Source of the DNA: Selenomonadaceae bacterium
GTDB taxonomy: Bacteria > Bacillota > Negativicutes > Selenomonadales > Selenomonadaceae
Direction of reading: 5' to 3'
DNA length: 47,987 bases
Assembly (NCBI GenBank): GCA_017515635.1
Contig: JAFWFO010000047.1
Coordinates: forward strand, 1 to 47,987
Shown: positions 7,631 through 17,541 of the stretch, piece by piece
Numbering within the stretch: the stretch's first letter is position 1
Layout of the letters: each line of letters opens with the position of its first letter
Position numbers and translations under genes: made by a program
The notes under the pieces: model-generated
What the model saw: only the letters and a program-made list of their open reading frames with translations
Told to the model about the DNA's origin: nothing
The model's database searches: none

Positions 7631-8668
7631 TTACGGGTACATAGGCGCAACGTCAAGCCCGATGCCTTCGCAGAAACCTGCCGCGATGTTGAAATTTTGA
7701 ACCGCTTGCCCTGCCGCGCCTTTGACGAGATTATCAATCGCCGAAAGGATTATAACACGCCGCGTGCGCTCGTCAACGTGCCAGCCGATGTCGCAATAAT
7801 TTGAGCCGCGCACAAATTTAGTTTCAGGATAGCCGCCGCGTCCGAGCAAACGAATAAATTTTTCGTTGCCGTAAGTTTTTTGAAATGCCGCGTCAATCAT
7901 GTCGTCCGAAACATTTTCCTTGAGCGTGGCATAACACGTTGCCAAAATTCCGCGAGACATTGGAACCAAATGCGGCGTGAAATTTATAATCGTCCGTTCG
8001 CCGCCGAGATCTTCCAAAGCCTGTTCAATTTCGGGCGTGTGGCGGTGATGAGCGACGTTGTAAGCCTTGAAATTGTCGTAGAGTTCGGGGAAGTGGTTGC
8101 CGAGTTTTAAACCGCGACCCGCGCCGGAAACTCCCGACGCCGCGTCGACGATAATCGAATTCGTTTCAACAAGATGATGTTTGACGAGCGGGGCAAGCGC
8201 AAGAATCGACGCCGTTGTAAAACAGCCCGCGTTGCCGATGATTTTTGCCGTGCGAATTTGTTCGCGATAAAGTTCCGCCAAGCCGTAAACTCGCGCCGCG
8301 TTCGTGTGTTTGTGCGGGACGTTGTACCACGCCTCGTAAATCGTCGTGTCGTTGAAACGATAATCCGCGCCCAAGTCGATAATTCTGACGGGAAGTTTTT
8401 CGAGTTTCAAGCCCACGTCCATTGCGTGCCCGTGCGGCAGAGCGATAAAAATAAAATCGCTGTCCTTGCCGATTGATTCAATATCCGACAAACTTTCGAG
8501 CGTCAAATCGCAAATCCCGCGCAAGTGCGGATAGAGTTCCGAAATTTTTTTGCCGGTGTGACTTTCCGAAGTTATGTGCGCAAGTTCCGCCTGCGGGTGA
8601 CGAATCAAAATCGAAAGCAATTCTGCGCCCGCGTAGCCCGTTGCGCCGATAACGCTGACTTTTGTCAA
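7631..8668 (-). CDS. argC: N-acetyl-gamma-glutamyl-phosphate reductase
   Basis: NADPH-dependent reductase of arginine biosynthesis. 345 residues, normal length. Seen: N-terminal Rossmann motif GATGYAGAEL (8-17), catalytic Cys149 in GNAGCFTT, and the substrate-binding HRHTPEIEQ block. The usual GNPGC is here GNAGC, a Pro to Ala change beside the nucleophile. Start is TTG at 8668 behind GAGGAGG. A TATAAT box lies at 8718-8723; its -35 position would fall in the T-run of the lysA terminator. First gene of the run argC-argJ-ACP-SAF-UxaA-SDR. Confidence 0.96.
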   Translation of the reverse strand: MTKVSVIGATGYAGAELLSILIRHPQAELAHITSESHTGKKISELYPHLRGICDLTLESLSDIESIGKDSDFIFIALPHGHAMDVGLKLEKLPVRIIDLGADYRFNDTTIYEAWYNVPHKHTNAARVYGLAELYREQIRTAKIIGNAGCFTTASILALAPLVKHHLVETNSIIVDAASGVSGAGRGLKLGNHFPELYDNFKAYNVAHHRHTPEIEQALEDLGGERTIINFTPHLVPMSRGILATCYATLKENVSDDMIDAAFQKTYGNEKFIRLLGRGGYPETKFVRGSNYCDIGWHVDERTRRVIILSAIDNLVKGAAGQAVQNFNIAAGFCEGIGLDVAPMYP

Positions 8669-8717
8669 TGTGTCGACCTCCTCAAATTTTTATCTGACTT
8701 TTATAGCAAGCCGCCGC

Positions 8718-8746
8718 ATTATACAACAGTCGCCGAGTAAAAAAAA
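8718..8746 (-). promoter_or_regulatory. Probable argC promoter
   Basis: Minus-strand TATAAT at 8718-8723, about 50 nt before the argC start. The -35 region (8741-8746) is only T-rich, so the promoter would be weak or activator-dependent. No arginine-repressor box recognised. Confidence 0.45.
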
Positions 8747-8767
8747 TCCCCGCCGCATTGACGGAGA
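8739..8767 (-). terminator. Terminator after the LysA-like gene
   Basis: On the minus strand TCTCCG pairs with CGGGGA (one U-G) around a 9-nt loop, followed by eight Ts. It overlaps the probable argC -35 region. Confidence 0.7.
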
Positions 8768-8772
8768 AAAAT

Positions 8773-10077
8773 TTATTTGGTCATGAGCTTTAATCTTGCG
8801 TCGGGAAAATTCAGCGTCGAGAAATAATCTTGCAAAGTTTCTGCACGACGAATCATTTCGACTTCGCCGTTTTCGCGCAACAACAATTCGGCACTGCGCA
8901 ACTTTCCGTTGTAATTGAAACCCATTGCGTGACCATGCGCGCCCGTGTCGTGGATAATCACCACGTCGCCAACGTCAATCGCGGGTAAACGACGGTCGAC
9001 GGCGAACTTGTCATTGTTTTCGCACAGGGAACCCGTTACGTCGTAAATTTCATTTGCGGGCAAATTTTCCTTGCCCAAAACCGTAATGTGATGATATGCG
9101 CCGTAAAGCGCGGGACGCATCAAATCCGACATGCACGAATCAAGTCCGACATAATTTTTATACGTATTCTTTTTGTGCAGGACGGTCGACACGAGCCAAC
9201 CCGCGTTGCCGGTAATGGCGCGGCCGCTCTCCATTGCAATTCGCACGTTGCCCAAACCGCACGGAACTAAAATTTCGCGGAAAAGTTTTTCAATGCCGTC
9301 GCCGATAACGTTGAGCCTGACGGGACTTTCTTCGGGGCTGTAAGGAATTCCGAGACCGCCGCCCAAATTCACAAACTCAAAATTTATTCCGAGCCGATCT
9401 TTAATCTGCGCGGCAAGCTCAAACATGATTCGCGCCGTGTAGGTGAAAGTTGACGCCTTGCGTTCGTTCGAGGCAATCATCGTGTGAAGTCCGAAACGTT
9501 TAATGCCCTTGTCGAGACAGATTTTGTACGCGGCAAAAATTTGTTCGCGAGTCAGTCCGAATTTTGCTTCGGCGGGTCGGCCGATAATGTCGTTGCCGTC
9601 GTTCATGATGTCGGCGGGATTGTAGCGGAACGAAATAATTTCGGGCAAGCCGGCGTTTTTTTCAAGATATTCAATGTGCGAAATGTCGTCGAGGTTTATA
9701 ATCGCGCCGAGTTCGCGAGCCTTGCGGAATTCGATGGCGGGCGTGTCGTTTGAAGTGAGCATAATTTTTTCGCCGACAACTCCCGCCGCTTCGCTGATAA
9801 AAAGTTCCGCGATTGAACTGCAATCGGTGCCCGCGCCGTCGCGTGCCAAAATTTCAACCACATACGGATTCGGCGTCGCTTTAACGGCAAAATGTTCGCG
9901 GAAATCCGGTGCCCACGAAAAAGCTTCGCGCAGTCGCCTGAAATTTTCGCGGATAGTTTTTTCGTCGTACAGATGAAACGGCGTCGGGAATTTTTTTATC
10001 AGTTGACGGAGCGCATCTTCGTTCATTGGAAAAGTTTTTGGAATGCGGAAAATTTCCGCGTGATTCTCATTCGTCAC
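8773..10077 (-). CDS. lysA: Diaminopimelate decarboxylase-like PLP enzyme
   Basis: 434-residue fold-III PLP decarboxylase; LysA makes lysine from meso-diaminopimelate. Seen: AVKATPNP with the PLP lysine (Lys66), GLHTMIASN, the phosphate-binding GGGLGIPY, ESGRAITGN, CENNDKFA and the C-terminal DTGAHGHAMGFNYN. Several motifs deviate from classical LysA (ESGR for EPGR, CENND for CESxD), so this is a divergent LysA subfamily; carboxynorspermidine or ornithine-type decarboxylases are less likely alternatives. GTG 10077 is chosen: GGAGG lies 7 nt upstream, and longer frames would run into the divergent carD promoter. TATAAT at 10118-10123 is a likely -10. Confidence 0.85.
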   Translation of the reverse strand: MTNENHAEIFRIPKTFPMNEDALRQLIKKFPTPFHLYDEKTIRENFRRLREAFSWAPDFREHFAVKATPNPYVVEILARDGAGTDCSSIAELFISEAAGVVGEKIMLTSNDTPAIEFRKARELGAIINLDDISHIEYLEKNAGLPEIISFRYNPADIMNDGNDIIGRPAEAKFGLTREQIFAAYKICLDKGIKRFGLHTMIASNERKASTFTYTARIMFELAAQIKDRLGINFEFVNLGGGLGIPYSPEESPVRLNVIGDGIEKLFREILVPCGLGNVRIAMESGRAITGNAGWLVSTVLHKKNTYKNYVGLDSCMSDLMRPALYGAYHHITVLGKENLPANEIYDVTGSLCENNDKFAVDRRLPAIDVGDVVIIHDTGAHGHAMGFNYNGKLRSAELLLRENGEVEMIRRAETLQDYFSTLNFPDARLKLMTK

Positions 10078-10164
10078 GTTCTTGCCTCCATAAAATTTCA
10101 TAGAATTTAATGCGTAGATTATAACAAAAAAATTCCGCGTGGGAAGAAAAATTTTTCCGCACGT

Positions 10165-10193
10165 TTGCAGGAGGCGGGCGTTTGTGTTAAACT
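10165..10193 (+). promoter_or_regulatory. Probable carD promoter
   Basis: TTGCAG (10165-10170), 17-bp spacer, TAAACT (10188-10193). It lies about 35 bp before the carD ATG, in the region shared with the divergent LysA-like gene. Confidence 0.6.
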
Positions 10194-10227
10194 GTGAACG
10201 AAAAAAATTTCGGGAGGTGGCATGTGA

Positions 10228-10725
10228 ATGTTGAAAATCGGTGACAGAGTTGTTTACCCGATGCACGGTGCCGGTGAAATTACGGGCGTGGAGGAAAACG
10301 AAGTCGGCGGCATCAAAAATTCTTATTATATCTTCCGCCTGCCGATGGGCGATATGAAAGTCATGCTGCCTGTCGACAAGGTCGAAGAAGCGAACTTGCG
10401 CGAAATTATCGGCGACGACGAAGTCAAAGAAGTCATGGAAGTTTTACAGGCCGAGACCGAACAACTTCAAGGCAGTTGGAATAAACGTTATCACACGAAT
10501 CTTGAGCGGCTCAAAACCGGAAATATTCTGGACGCGGCGTCGGTTGCACGAAATCTTTCGCGGCAAAACAGCAAGCGCAAAATTTCCAGCGGCGAACGGC
10601 GTCTGTTGGAATTGTCGCGGCAAATTTTAATCAGCGAACTTGTCTACGCGTTGGACAAGACGCCCGAAGAAACAACCGCGTGGGTCGACAAACTGATTGA
10701 TATTCCGACGGAAAATATTTCGTAA
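10228..10725 (+). CDS. CarD/CdnL-family transcription regulator
   Basis: 165 residues. CarD proteins bind the RNA-polymerase beta subunit through an N-terminal Tudor-like domain and stabilise open promoter complexes through a C-terminal helical domain. Seen: the N-terminal signature KIGDRVVYPMHGAGEI, then KNSYYIFRLPMGDMKVMLPV, and a helical C-terminal half containing a conserved Trp in QGSWNKRY. ATG 10228 follows GGAGGTGG. Single-gene unit with its own promoter and a UUCG-loop terminator. In other bacteria it acts globally on rRNA and stress promoters; specific targets cannot be read here. Confidence 0.95.
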   Translation: MLKIGDRVVYPMHGAGEITGVEENEVGGIKNSYYIFRLPMGDMKVMLPVDKVEEANLREIIGDDEVKEVMEVLQAETEQLQGSWNKRYHTNLERLKTGNILDAASVARNLSRQNSKRKISSGERRLLELSRQILISELVYALDKTPEETTAWVDKLIDIPTENIS

Positions 10726-10743
10726 ATTTTTTGGCAAAAACAA

Positions 10744-10769
10744 TCCCTGCTTCGGTGGGGAATTTTTTT
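10744..10769 (+). terminator. carD terminator
   Basis: TCCCTGC pairs with GTGGGGA around a TTCG tetraloop, followed by seven Ts. Confidence 0.85.
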
Positions 10770-10828
10770 GTTCGCGGCAATAAAGTTTTATTCGTCGCAA
10801 CGTCGCGTTGCTTTTTTTGTTTCGGGCG

Positions 10829-10854
10829 AAAAAAATCCCGCCGTGTCGACGGGA
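10829..10854 (-). terminator. Terminator after the solute-binding lipoprotein gene
   Basis: TCCCG and CGGGA stem with a 9-nt loop, flanked by an A-run and a T-run, so possibly bidirectional. It ends the long run starting at ilvD. Confidence 0.8.
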
Positions 10855-10874
10855 AAAATTTTTTTGTGAAGTGC

Positions 10875-11897
10875 TCATTTGAACAGGTTTGAAAATTTGC
10901 GAATGGTTTCGTCTTTGTCGGCAAGCACTTCGGAATAATTAATTTTGATTCCGTTGGTGAGCGCGTCTTCAGGATTGGGCAGGTTGTACTTTTCGGGCAA
11001 AGTCACATCGCGACGCACGGGCACCGTTCCCGCGTCTGCGACTTTCTGCTGAGCTTCCTGCGACATAAGATAATCGACAAATTTTTTCGCGGCGTCCTTG
11101 TGGTCGGCGTTTTTGAAAATCGCGACGGGACTGGGCACCATCAAAAGTTCTTTCGGATAAACCATCTTGAGCGGCGAACCTTTGTCGATTTTGACGGCGG
11201 TAATGTAGTCGACGCCGAGGCACGCGTTCAAAACACCTTCGGAAGTGTCGTCAACCACGCGGCCGGAACCTTTGCTTTTGGTCGCACCGTTGTCGTGCAG
11301 GCGGATGATGTAATCCCAGCCGAATTGTTTTTCGAGGAGCGCGATACTCATAAACGCCGTGCCGCTCAATGCAGGGTCAGCAATGCCGAAAGAATTTTTG
11401 TAATTCGGATCGGTTGCGATTGTCTCCCAAGTTTCGGGCGGTGTTTTGATTTTGTCGGTGTTTATGACGATGCCCAAAGTTCCGAGCCGCGCCGCCGTAA
11501 ACGAGCCGTCATAGTCGTCGAACGGATTCAAAACTTCGGCGAAACCTGCGGGCGTGTATTGTTCGAGCAAGCCTTCATCTTTCATCTGGTAAAAATCGGG
11601 GACTTCGCTTGTCCAAATGATGTCCGCCATCAAATGACCGCTTTGGCGTTCGGCTTCGAGTTTCGCCATAATTTTGCCCGCGCCCGCCGATTGCCAATCA
11701 ACGTCAATGTCGGGATATTTCGCCTTGAAACCTTCGACAATGCCGCCGATTAACGATTCTTTCATCGACGTGTAAATCACGAGCTTGCCGTCGGATTTTT
11801 TCGCGTCGGGATTTTCGGCAGGTTTTTCGCCGCCGCCGCAACCCGTCGCAAGCAGTGCCGTCACAAGCAACACCGCCGTAAAAAATTTTTTGAACAT
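10875..11897 (-). CDS. ABC-transporter solute-binding lipoprotein (iron/phosphonate-type)
   Basis: 340-residue extracytoplasmic binding protein. Seen: signal peptide with lipobox LLATGC (lipidated Cys20), a Gly/Glu/Lys-rich linker, then KLVIYTSMKESLIGGIVEGF as in FbpA/2-aminoethylphosphonate-binding proteins, SGTAFMSIALLEKQFGW, and the C-terminal AGTVPVRRDV. The ligand may be ferric iron, a polyamine or a phosphonate; it cannot be decided. ATG 11897 has GGAGG at 8 nt; GTG 11900 is also possible. No permease or ATPase gene is adjacent. It lies 27 nt after trpA and is probably read through from the trp genes. Confidence 0.88.
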   Translation of the reverse strand: MFKKFFTAVLLVTALLATGCGGGEKPAENPDAKKSDGKLVIYTSMKESLIGGIVEGFKAKYPDIDVDWQSAGAGKIMAKLEAERQSGHLMADIIWTSEVPDFYQMKDEGLLEQYTPAGFAEVLNPFDDYDGSFTAARLGTLGIVINTDKIKTPPETWETIATDPNYKNSFGIADPALSGTAFMSIALLEKQFGWDYIIRLHDNGATKSKGSGRVVDDTSEGVLNACLGVDYITAVKIDKGSPLKMVYPKELLMVPSPVAIFKNADHKDAAKKFVDYLMSQEAQQKVADAGTVPVRRDVTLPEKYNLPNPEDALTNGIKINYSEVLADKDETIRKFSNLFK

Positions 11898-11924
11898 CAC
11901 TTACCCCTCCGTTATGAAAAAATT

Positions 11925-12713
11925 TTACAGCGAACAAATCGCGTCTTTCATTTCGCGGACGTATTCGCCGACAAATTTAGGAGCCGCCGTGCCGTGTGCC
12001 GCAAGAATTTTTATTATCGCCGAACCGACAATCGCGCCGTCGGAAATTTTTGCCATCTGTTGAGCCTGCGCGGGCGTCGAAATTCCGAAACCGATAGCGC
12101 AGGGAACTTTCGTGTTCGCCCGTATCGACGCGACAATCGACGCCAAATCGGTTTTAATTTCACTGCGCACGCCCGTCACGCCCAAACTCGACACGACATA
12201 AACAAAACCTTCGGCTTCGCGGGCAATCATTGCAATTCGCTGTTCGGAAGTCGGAGCAATCATCGAAATTAAATCCACGCCAAATTTTTTGCACGTCGAC
12301 AGAAATTCGCCTTTCTCCTCGAACGGCACGTCGGGCAGAATTACGCCGTCAACGCCGAGTTCTTGACACTTCGCAAAAAATTTTTCCGCGCCGTAAGAAA
12401 AAATCACGTTGGCATAAGTCATGAAGACGAACGGAATTTTCACGTCGCCGCGCAGGTCGCGAACCATGTCGAAAATTTTATCGGTCGTGACGCCGCCTTG
12501 AAGTGCGCGAAGATTCGCCGCTTGAATTACAACGCCTTCCGCCGTCGGATCCGAAAACGGAATTCCCAACTCAATCAAATCCGCTCCGTTGTCGACGGCT
12601 GCGCGAACAACTTCGGCTGTCGTTTCTAAATTCGGGTCGCCGCACGTGATGAACGGGATAAACGCCTTGCCGCGTGCGAACGCCGTTTTAATTCTTTCGC
12701 TTATATCAAACAC
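11925..12713 (-). CDS. trpA: Tryptophan synthase alpha subunit
   Basis: Cleaves indole-3-glycerol phosphate to indole and glyceraldehyde-3-phosphate; works as an alpha2-beta2 complex with TrpB. 262 residues. Seen: FITCGDPNLETT, catalytic Glu48 in LIELGIPFSDPTAEG, and FVYVVSSLGVTGVR. The residue matching the second catalytic acid, usually Asp60, is Glu59 here, a conservative change I believe is shared by some Firmicutes. Start is GTG at 12713 with AGGAG unusually close. Unlike the other trp junctions, trpB-trpA is separated by 83 bp filled with a heptad-repeat array. Confidence 0.96.
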   Translation of the reverse strand: MFDISERIKTAFARGKAFIPFITCGDPNLETTAEVVRAAVDNGADLIELGIPFSDPTAEGVVIQAANLRALQGGVTTDKIFDMVRDLRGDVKIPFVFMTYANVIFSYGAEKFFAKCQELGVDGVILPDVPFEEKGEFLSTCKKFGVDLISMIAPTSEQRIAMIAREAEGFVYVVSSLGVTGVRSEIKTDLASIVASIRANTKVPCAIGFGISTPAQAQQMAKISDGAIVGSAIIKILAAHGTAAPKFVGEYVREMKDAICSL

Positions 12714-12796
12714 GCTCCTTTTGAGCTTTGAGCTTGAAGCTTTAAGCTTTGAGGAAAATCTTACACTCTTTAAAGCTCAAAGCTTACAGCTTAAAG
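12714..12796. repeat. Inverted heptad-repeat array between trpB and trpA
   Basis: The left arm has four 7-nt units of the form AGCTTTG/AGCTTGA/AGCTTTA, and the right arm has four inverse units (AGCTCAA, AGCTTAC, AGCTTAA, AGCTAAT). The arms can fold into a stem of about 30 bp with a few mismatches. The array starts at the trpB stop codon and fills the whole gap. Confidence 0.85.
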
Positions 12797-13984
12797 CTAA
12801 TCGATAATTTCTCCTCTGTAGCGGGCAACGGAAGCGCAATCTTTGTCGCCGCGTCCCGAAAGTGTGACGACGATAATTTTATCGCGGCTCATTGTCGGGG
12901 CAATTTTCATGACGTGAGCAACGGCGTGCGCCGATTCAATCGCGGGAATAATTCCCTCCGTGCGCGAAAGATATTCAAAGGCGTCGACGGCCTCCGCGTC
13001 AGTCACGGGAACATATTCGGCGCGCCCGATGTCGTGCAACCACGCATGTTCGGGGCCGATACCCGGATAATCGAGTCCCGCCGAAATCGAATAGACGGGC
13101 GCAATTTGTCCGTATTCGTCTTGGCAAAAATAACTTTTCATGCCGTGGAAAATTCCCGTGCGTCCCGTGGCAATCGTCGCCGCCGTTTCAAACGTGTCAA
13201 CGCCGCGTCCCGCCGCCTCGCAACCGATAAGCCGAACAGTTTTGTCGTTGATAAAATTATAAAACGTGCCGATTGAATTTGAGCCGCCTCCGCAACAGGC
13301 AACAACCGCGTCAGGCAATTTTCCTTCGCGTTCGAGAATTTGAGCTTTAATTTCTTTCGAGATGACGGCTTGAAAATCGCGGACAATCGTCGGGAACGGG
13401 TGCGGCCCCATGACGGAACCTAAACAATAATGCGTGTCGGAAATTCGTGCCGTCCACTCGCGGAAAGTTTCACTGACAGCGTCTTTAAGCGTGCCGGTGC
13501 CGCTTTTGACGGGAATAACTTCCGCGCCCAAAAGTTTCATGCGGTAAACGTTCAGAGCTTGACGGATTGTATCTTCGACGCCCATGAAAACGACGCAATC
13601 CATTTTGAGCAACGCGGCGGCAGTGGCTGTGGCGACTCCGTGTTGACCCGCGCCGGTTTCGGCAATCAAACGCGTCTTGCCCATTTTTTTCGCAAGCAAA
13701 GCTTGACCGAGCACGTTATTAATTTTGTGAGAACCCGTGTGGTTTAAATCTTCGCGCTTGAGATAAATTTTCGCGCCGCCGAGGTCGTTTGTCATCTGTT
13801 CGGCGAAATAAAGCAACGACGGTCGCCCCGCGTAATTTTTAAAAAGGTCGTCGAGTTCGCGATTAAAATTTTCGTCGTCCTTGAAACGATTGTAGGCCGC
13901 CTCCAGCTCAATAACCGCGTTCATCAATGTTTCGGGGATGTATTGCCCGCCGTAAATGCCGAAGCGTCCGTTTTGATTCGTCAT
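12797..13984 (-). CDS. trpB: Tryptophan synthase beta subunit
   Basis: PLP enzyme joining indole and serine to form tryptophan. 395 residues, normal length. Seen: [15 protein letters not shown] start, PLP Lys87 in [10 protein letters not shown], catalytic glutamate in [12 protein letters not shown], and the phosphate-binding [12 protein letters not shown]. This is the TrpB1 type that pairs with TrpA. The ATG at 13984 overlaps the trpF stop by four bases. Confidence 0.98.
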   Translation of the reverse strand: MTNQNGRFGIYGGQYIPETLMNAVIELEAAYNRFKDDENFNRELDDLFKNYAGRPSLLYFAEQMTNDLGGAKIYLKREDLNHTGSHKINNVLGQALLAKKMGKTRLIAETGAGQHGVATATAAALLKMDCVVFMGVEDTIRQALNVYRMKLLGAEVIPVKSGTGTLKDAVSETFREWTARISDTHYCLGSVMGPHPFPTIVRDFQAVISKEIKAQILEREGKLPDAVVACCGGGSNSIGTFYNFINDKTVRLIGCEAAGRGVDTFETAATIATGRTGIFHGMKSYFCQDEYGQIAPVYSISAGLDYPGIGPEHAWLHDIGRAEYVPVTDAEAVDAFEYLSRTEGIIPAIESAHAVAHVMKIAPTMSRDKIIVVTLSGRGDKDCASVARYRGEIID

Positions 13985-14568
13985 AAAAAATTCCTCCGCA
14001 CAACCTCCGCGAAGGTTGTCATTTTTTGAAAATCTTTTCGCCCGTCAGTTTCAATGCCGCTGCTCACGTCGACGGCGAACGGGTGCAACAGTTTTATCGC
14101 GTCGGAAACGTTTTCGGGATTCAAACCGCCCGCCAAGAAATATTCGCGCCGAAAATTTTTCAACAGTCGCCAATCAAAAGTTTTGCCATCACCCGCGCCC
14201 GCGTCAATCAACATGAAATCCGCCGAAGTTTCTTCGAGCTTGTCGAAACGAAACGCCTTGATAATCGGCTTGTTCGTGACGCCGCGCAAATTTTTTATGT
14301 AATCGTCCGTTTCGTCGCCGTGAAGTTGAGCCGCGTCGATAATGCCCGCGTTGAGCAATTCGCCGACCGTTTGAAAATTTTCGTTGACGAAGACGCCGAC
14401 TGCCAAAATTTTTTTCGACAGCGCGCCACGAAGTTTTTCGGCAGTTTCGGGCGTGACGTAACGTTTACTTTTCGGCGCGAAGACAAAGCCGACATATTCG
14501 GGAAAAATTTCGTTCGCGGCGTAAATGTCGTCGAGCGTCCGCATTCCGCAGAATTTAATTTTGGTCAT
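13981..14568 (-). CDS. trpF: Phosphoribosylanthranilate isomerase
   Basis: TIM-barrel enzyme that converts phosphoribosylanthranilate to the deoxyribulose isomer. 195 residues. Seen: KFCGMR at the start with catalytic Cys7, [19 protein letters not shown] and the C-terminal AVDVSSGIE with the catalytic Asp. ATG 14568 overlaps the trpC stop by four bases, and its own stop overlaps trpB in the same way, so translation is coupled. Confidence 0.96.
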   Translation of the reverse strand: MTKIKFCGMRTLDDIYAANEIFPEYVGFVFAPKSKRYVTPETAEKLRGALSKKILAVGVFVNENFQTVGELLNAGIIDAAQLHGDETDDYIKNLRGVTNKPIIKAFRFDKLEETSADFMLIDAGAGDGKTFDWRLLKNFRREYFLAGGLNPENVSDAIKLLHPFAVDVSSGIETDGRKDFQKMTTFAEVVRRNFL

Positions 14569-15350
14569 GAACCGTCGCCCCGCAGTTCCGCAAGCTTTGA
14601 TTTTTTGTCGGCGGCACGCATTAAAGTTTCGCCGATTAAAACCGCGTCCGCACCAATCGCACGAATTTTTTTCACGTCGTCGGCAGTTTTTACGCCGCTT
14701 TCCGAAACGAAAATTTTTTCGGGCGGAACGAGTTCGCGAAGTTTTGCGGCATTGCTCATGTCGACGGAAAAATTTTTCAAGTTGCGATTGTTCACGCCGA
14801 TAACACGCGCCCCGCAGTTCAAAGCCCGTTTAATTTCGTTTTCGTCGTGCGCTTCAACCAACGCGCTCAAACCAAGTTCGTCGCACGTCGCGATAAATTT
14901 TTTCAACTGAACGTCGTCGAGAATCGCGCAGATTAAAAGCACGGCATCCGCGCCAAAAACTTTCGATTGATAAATCAAATATTCGCTGACGATAAAATCT
15001 TTTCGCAGACACGGCACGGAAACTTCGCGGGAAATTTCGGCAAGAAATGTATCGTTGCCCAAAAAATATTTCGGCTCCGTCAAAATCGAAATCGCGTCCG
15101 CGCCGGCTGATTCGTAAGCTTTGGCAATTTCGACGTGCGGAAAATCTTCGGCGATTAAACCTTTCGACGGGGAAGCTTTTTTGCATTCGCAGATAAATGA
15201 CAGCCACGGCTTTTTCAGCGCGACTTCAAACAAAAAATTTTTTCGCGGCAAATTCAACGCCATATCTTTCATTTCGTCGAAGGGAATTATTGCTTTGTAG
15301 CCGGCGACGCGGATTTTCGCGCACTCGGCAATTTCTTCCAAAATGTTCAT
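14565..15350 (-). CDS. trpC: Indole-3-glycerol phosphate synthase
   Basis: Closes the indole ring from CdRP. 261 residues, TIM barrel. Seen: [13 protein letters not shown] with the catalytic lysine, [30 protein letters not shown] and FVSESGV, all family motifs. Four-base overlaps with trpD upstream and trpF downstream. Confidence 0.97.
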   Translation of the reverse strand: MNILEEIAECAKIRVAGYKAIIPFDEMKDMALNLPRKNFLFEVALKKPWLSFICECKKASPSKGLIAEDFPHVEIAKAYESAGADAISILTEPKYFLGNDTFLAEISREVSVPCLRKDFIVSEYLIYQSKVFGADAVLLICAILDDVQLKKFIATCDELGLSALVEAHDENEIKRALNCGARVIGVNNRNLKNFSVDMSNAAKLRELVPPEKIFVSESGVKTADDVKKIRAIGADAVLIGETLMRAADKKSKLAELRGDGS

Positions 15351-16369
15351 GACTGTACCTGACTGACCGCAACGAATTTTTCAAGCGTGTCAAGAGCTTT
15401 GCCGTTGTCGATAAGTTCAGCCGCCAATTCGACGCCCGCCGCAAAAGTTCCGGCCTTGCCGCCGACGTAAAGAGCCGCGCCCGCGTTCAACAAAACTGCG
15501 TTGCGTTTGTGACCTTTTTCGCCGCGAAGAATTGAACGAGTAATCGCCGCATTTTCCGCAGGATCGCCGCCGCGTAAATCTTCCCGCGTGCAACGGGCGA
15601 ATCCGAAATCTTCGGGCTTGATGACAAAATTTTTAATCCAGCCGTCGTTAATTTCGCAAATCGTAGTTGGCGCGCTCAAAGAAATTTCGTCGAGTTTGTC
15701 TTGTCCGAAAACGACCATGCCGCGCTTGACGCCGAGACCGATTAAAACCTGCGCGAGCGGCGCAACAAGATATTCGTCGTAGACGCCGAGAATTTGCATT
15801 GACGGTTTGCCGGGATTCGTCAACGGGCCGAGAATGTTAAAGACCGTGCGAAAACCGAGTTCGCGACGAATCGCGCCGACATATTTCATCGAGCTGTGAT
15901 ATTTCTGCGCGAAGAAAAAACAGATGCCGACTTCGTTCAGCAGTTCGATACATTTTTCGGGCGATTGATTGATGTTGACGCCGAGAGCCTCCAGACAATC
16001 AGCCGCGCCGCATTTCGACGACGCCGCACGGTTGCCGTGTTTGGCGACTTTCATGCCGCCCGCCGCCGCGATAATCGCCGAGGTTGTCGAAATGTTAAAG
16101 CTGTGGGAATTGTCGCCGCCCGTCCCGACGATCTCAAAAAGTTCCATGCCCGTTTCGACTTGTGTCGCATGTGCACGCATTGCCGCCGCGCAACCCGCAA
16201 TTTCGTCCGTGGTTTCGGCACGAGCGTTTTTCGTCGACAGCGCAGACAGAAACGCCGCATTTTGTGTCGGGGAAGTTTCGCCGCTCATAATTTCATTCAT
16301 CACGGCAAAAGCTTCGTCGTAGGTCAAATCTCCCTTGTTGACGATTTTAACGATGGCATCTTTAATCAT
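15347..16369 (-). CDS. trpD: Anthranilate phosphoribosyltransferase
   Basis: Transfers the phosphoribosyl group from PRPP to anthranilate. 340 residues from ATG 16369, chosen for AGGAG upstream and the family-like N-terminus [16 protein letters not shown]; an in-frame extension reaches into the preceding gene. Seen: PRPP-binding [35 protein letters not shown], and LGPLTNPG. It is the first trp gene present: trpE and trpG, normally upstream, are replaced by two glycosyltransferase genes. Confidence 0.97.
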   Translation of the reverse strand: MIKDAIVKIVNKGDLTYDEAFAVMNEIMSGETSPTQNAAFLSALSTKNARAETTDEIAGCAAAMRAHATQVETGMELFEIVGTGGDNSHSFNISTTSAIIAAAGGMKVAKHGNRAASSKCGAADCLEALGVNINQSPEKCIELLNEVGICFFFAQKYHSSMKYVGAIRRELGFRTVFNILGPLTNPGKPSMQILGVYDEYLVAPLAQVLIGLGVKRGMVVFGQDKLDEISLSAPTTICEINDGWIKNFVIKPEDFGFARCTREDLRGGDPAENAAITRSILRGEKGHKRNAVLLNAGAALYVGGKAGTFAAGVELAAELIDNGKALDTLEKFVAVSQVQS

Positions 16370-16391
16370 TGAAACAAACTCCTTTGAAACT

Positions 16392-17450
16392 TTACTGCTG
16401 GTGAAACTTTGCAAGTTCAAGCCGCTGAAGATTGACGACATTGAACAGATACGCACTTAACGCCGCGTCTTCGCCCGAAAATTCTTGTTCGATAATTCGA
16501 CCGAGCAACGCGGGATGAACTTGCCTGTACGCGAACGGAAGATGTTGAGCGTCCCGCATAAATTTTTCAAAAAACCAATCCAGCACGGCATAACGATAGC
16601 CGATTTTTTCGCGGAAGAACGGAATTTTATCCATGAACTTGACGAACTCCCGAAAACCGACGATTAAATCGCTTAACCACTTGTGAAGATATTTTTCCGA
16701 ATCGGCCGCCTCGTTCGTGATTGATTCGGGGTTGCCTCTGTGAATGTAAGTGACGTTCGGCACGCGCAATAATTTTTTCGCCAGACACAGGCAGTAAAAA
16801 TTCCCCAACGTGTCGCCCGAAACCGTCATGCGCGGAAAGTTCAGCTTGTTGGCTGTCCAAAAATTTTTTCGGAAAAACAAAGCCCACGTCGCCCAATGAA
16901 ATTCGTCGTTCAACCAAAGTTTGATTCGTTCGGAAATGTCGGCGGAAATTTCAGTTGCCTGTTGCAGAGGCTGAGAATTTGCTTTTCGGCAAGTTTTAAC
17001 GTCGAAAGTTTCATTGCGAATCAAATTTTCAAACGACGAAAAATTTTTGCCCGTGGAGTCGAAGCTAAAAAAAGCGTCCGTGTGAACAACGTCGGCTTGA
17101 AATTCTTCGGCAAGGGTCGAAAGTTCTTCAAGCGCGGTCGGCGTGAAAAAATCGTCGTCGTCCAAAAAAGTTATGTATTTTCCGCGAGCAACTTTTATCG
17201 CTTCGTTGCGCGGAATGTCGGGCGTGCCGGTGTTTTTCGGGAGCTTGATGAGTTTCAGCCGCCCGCCGAAATTTTCCGTTAAACTTTCGACGATTTCGAC
17301 GGAATTGTCTGTTGAACAATCGTCCGCGACGACAACTTCAAAATCCGTCATCGTTTGACAAAGCAAACTTTCGAGCGTCTGCGCAATAAATTTTTCCGCG
17401 TTGTACAACGGGATAATGACTGACACGAGCGGCAGTCGTTCCATTGTCAT
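16392..17450 (-). CDS. Family-2 glycosyltransferase, copy 1
   Basis: 352-residue GT-A glycosyltransferase that moves a sugar from a nucleotide donor. Seen: [14 protein letters not shown] at the N-terminus, the nucleotide-binding [11 protein letters not shown], the metal-binding [11 protein letters not shown], and a His-rich acceptor-side region (NDEFHWATW). Start ATG 17450 behind GAGGAG. A close paralogue lies immediately upstream (17542-18627), with near-identical starts and matching 3' flanks. Likely modifies a cell-surface polysaccharide; donor and acceptor unknown. Lies 22 nt before trpD. Confidence 0.9.
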   Translation of the reverse strand: MTMERLPLVSVIIPLYNAEKFIAQTLESLLCQTMTDFEVVVADDCSTDNSVEIVESLTENFGGRLKLIKLPKNTGTPDIPRNEAIKVARGKYITFLDDDDFFTPTALEELSTLAEEFQADVVHTDAFFSFDSTGKNFSSFENLIRNETFDVKTCRKANSQPLQQATEISADISERIKLWLNDEFHWATWALFFRKNFWTANKLNFPRMTVSGDTLGNFYCLCLAKKLLRVPNVTYIHRGNPESITNEAADSEKYLHKWLSDLIVGFREFVKFMDKIPFFREKIGYRYAVLDWFFEKFMRDAQHLPFAYRQVHPALLGRIIEQEFSGEDAALSAYLFNVVNLQRLELAKFHQQ

Positions 17451-17541
17451 GAAATCACTCCTCGCCGAGCAACGTGACGTTGCATCCAATTTGTTTAACC
17501 ACTCAATTTTCCGGTGTTATCGCAAAAACTCATTTAAAACT

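Noticed and set aside
10078..10266. N-terminal extension of the LysA-like protein
   Set aside because: It would run through the divergent promoter and the carD start, and has no similarity to LysA.
17469..17483. Perfect 7-bp palindrome GCAACGT-G-ACGTTGC between the glycosyltransferases
   Set aside because: Could be an operator but lies inside a co-directional run with no promoter, and short palindromes are expected by chance at this size.
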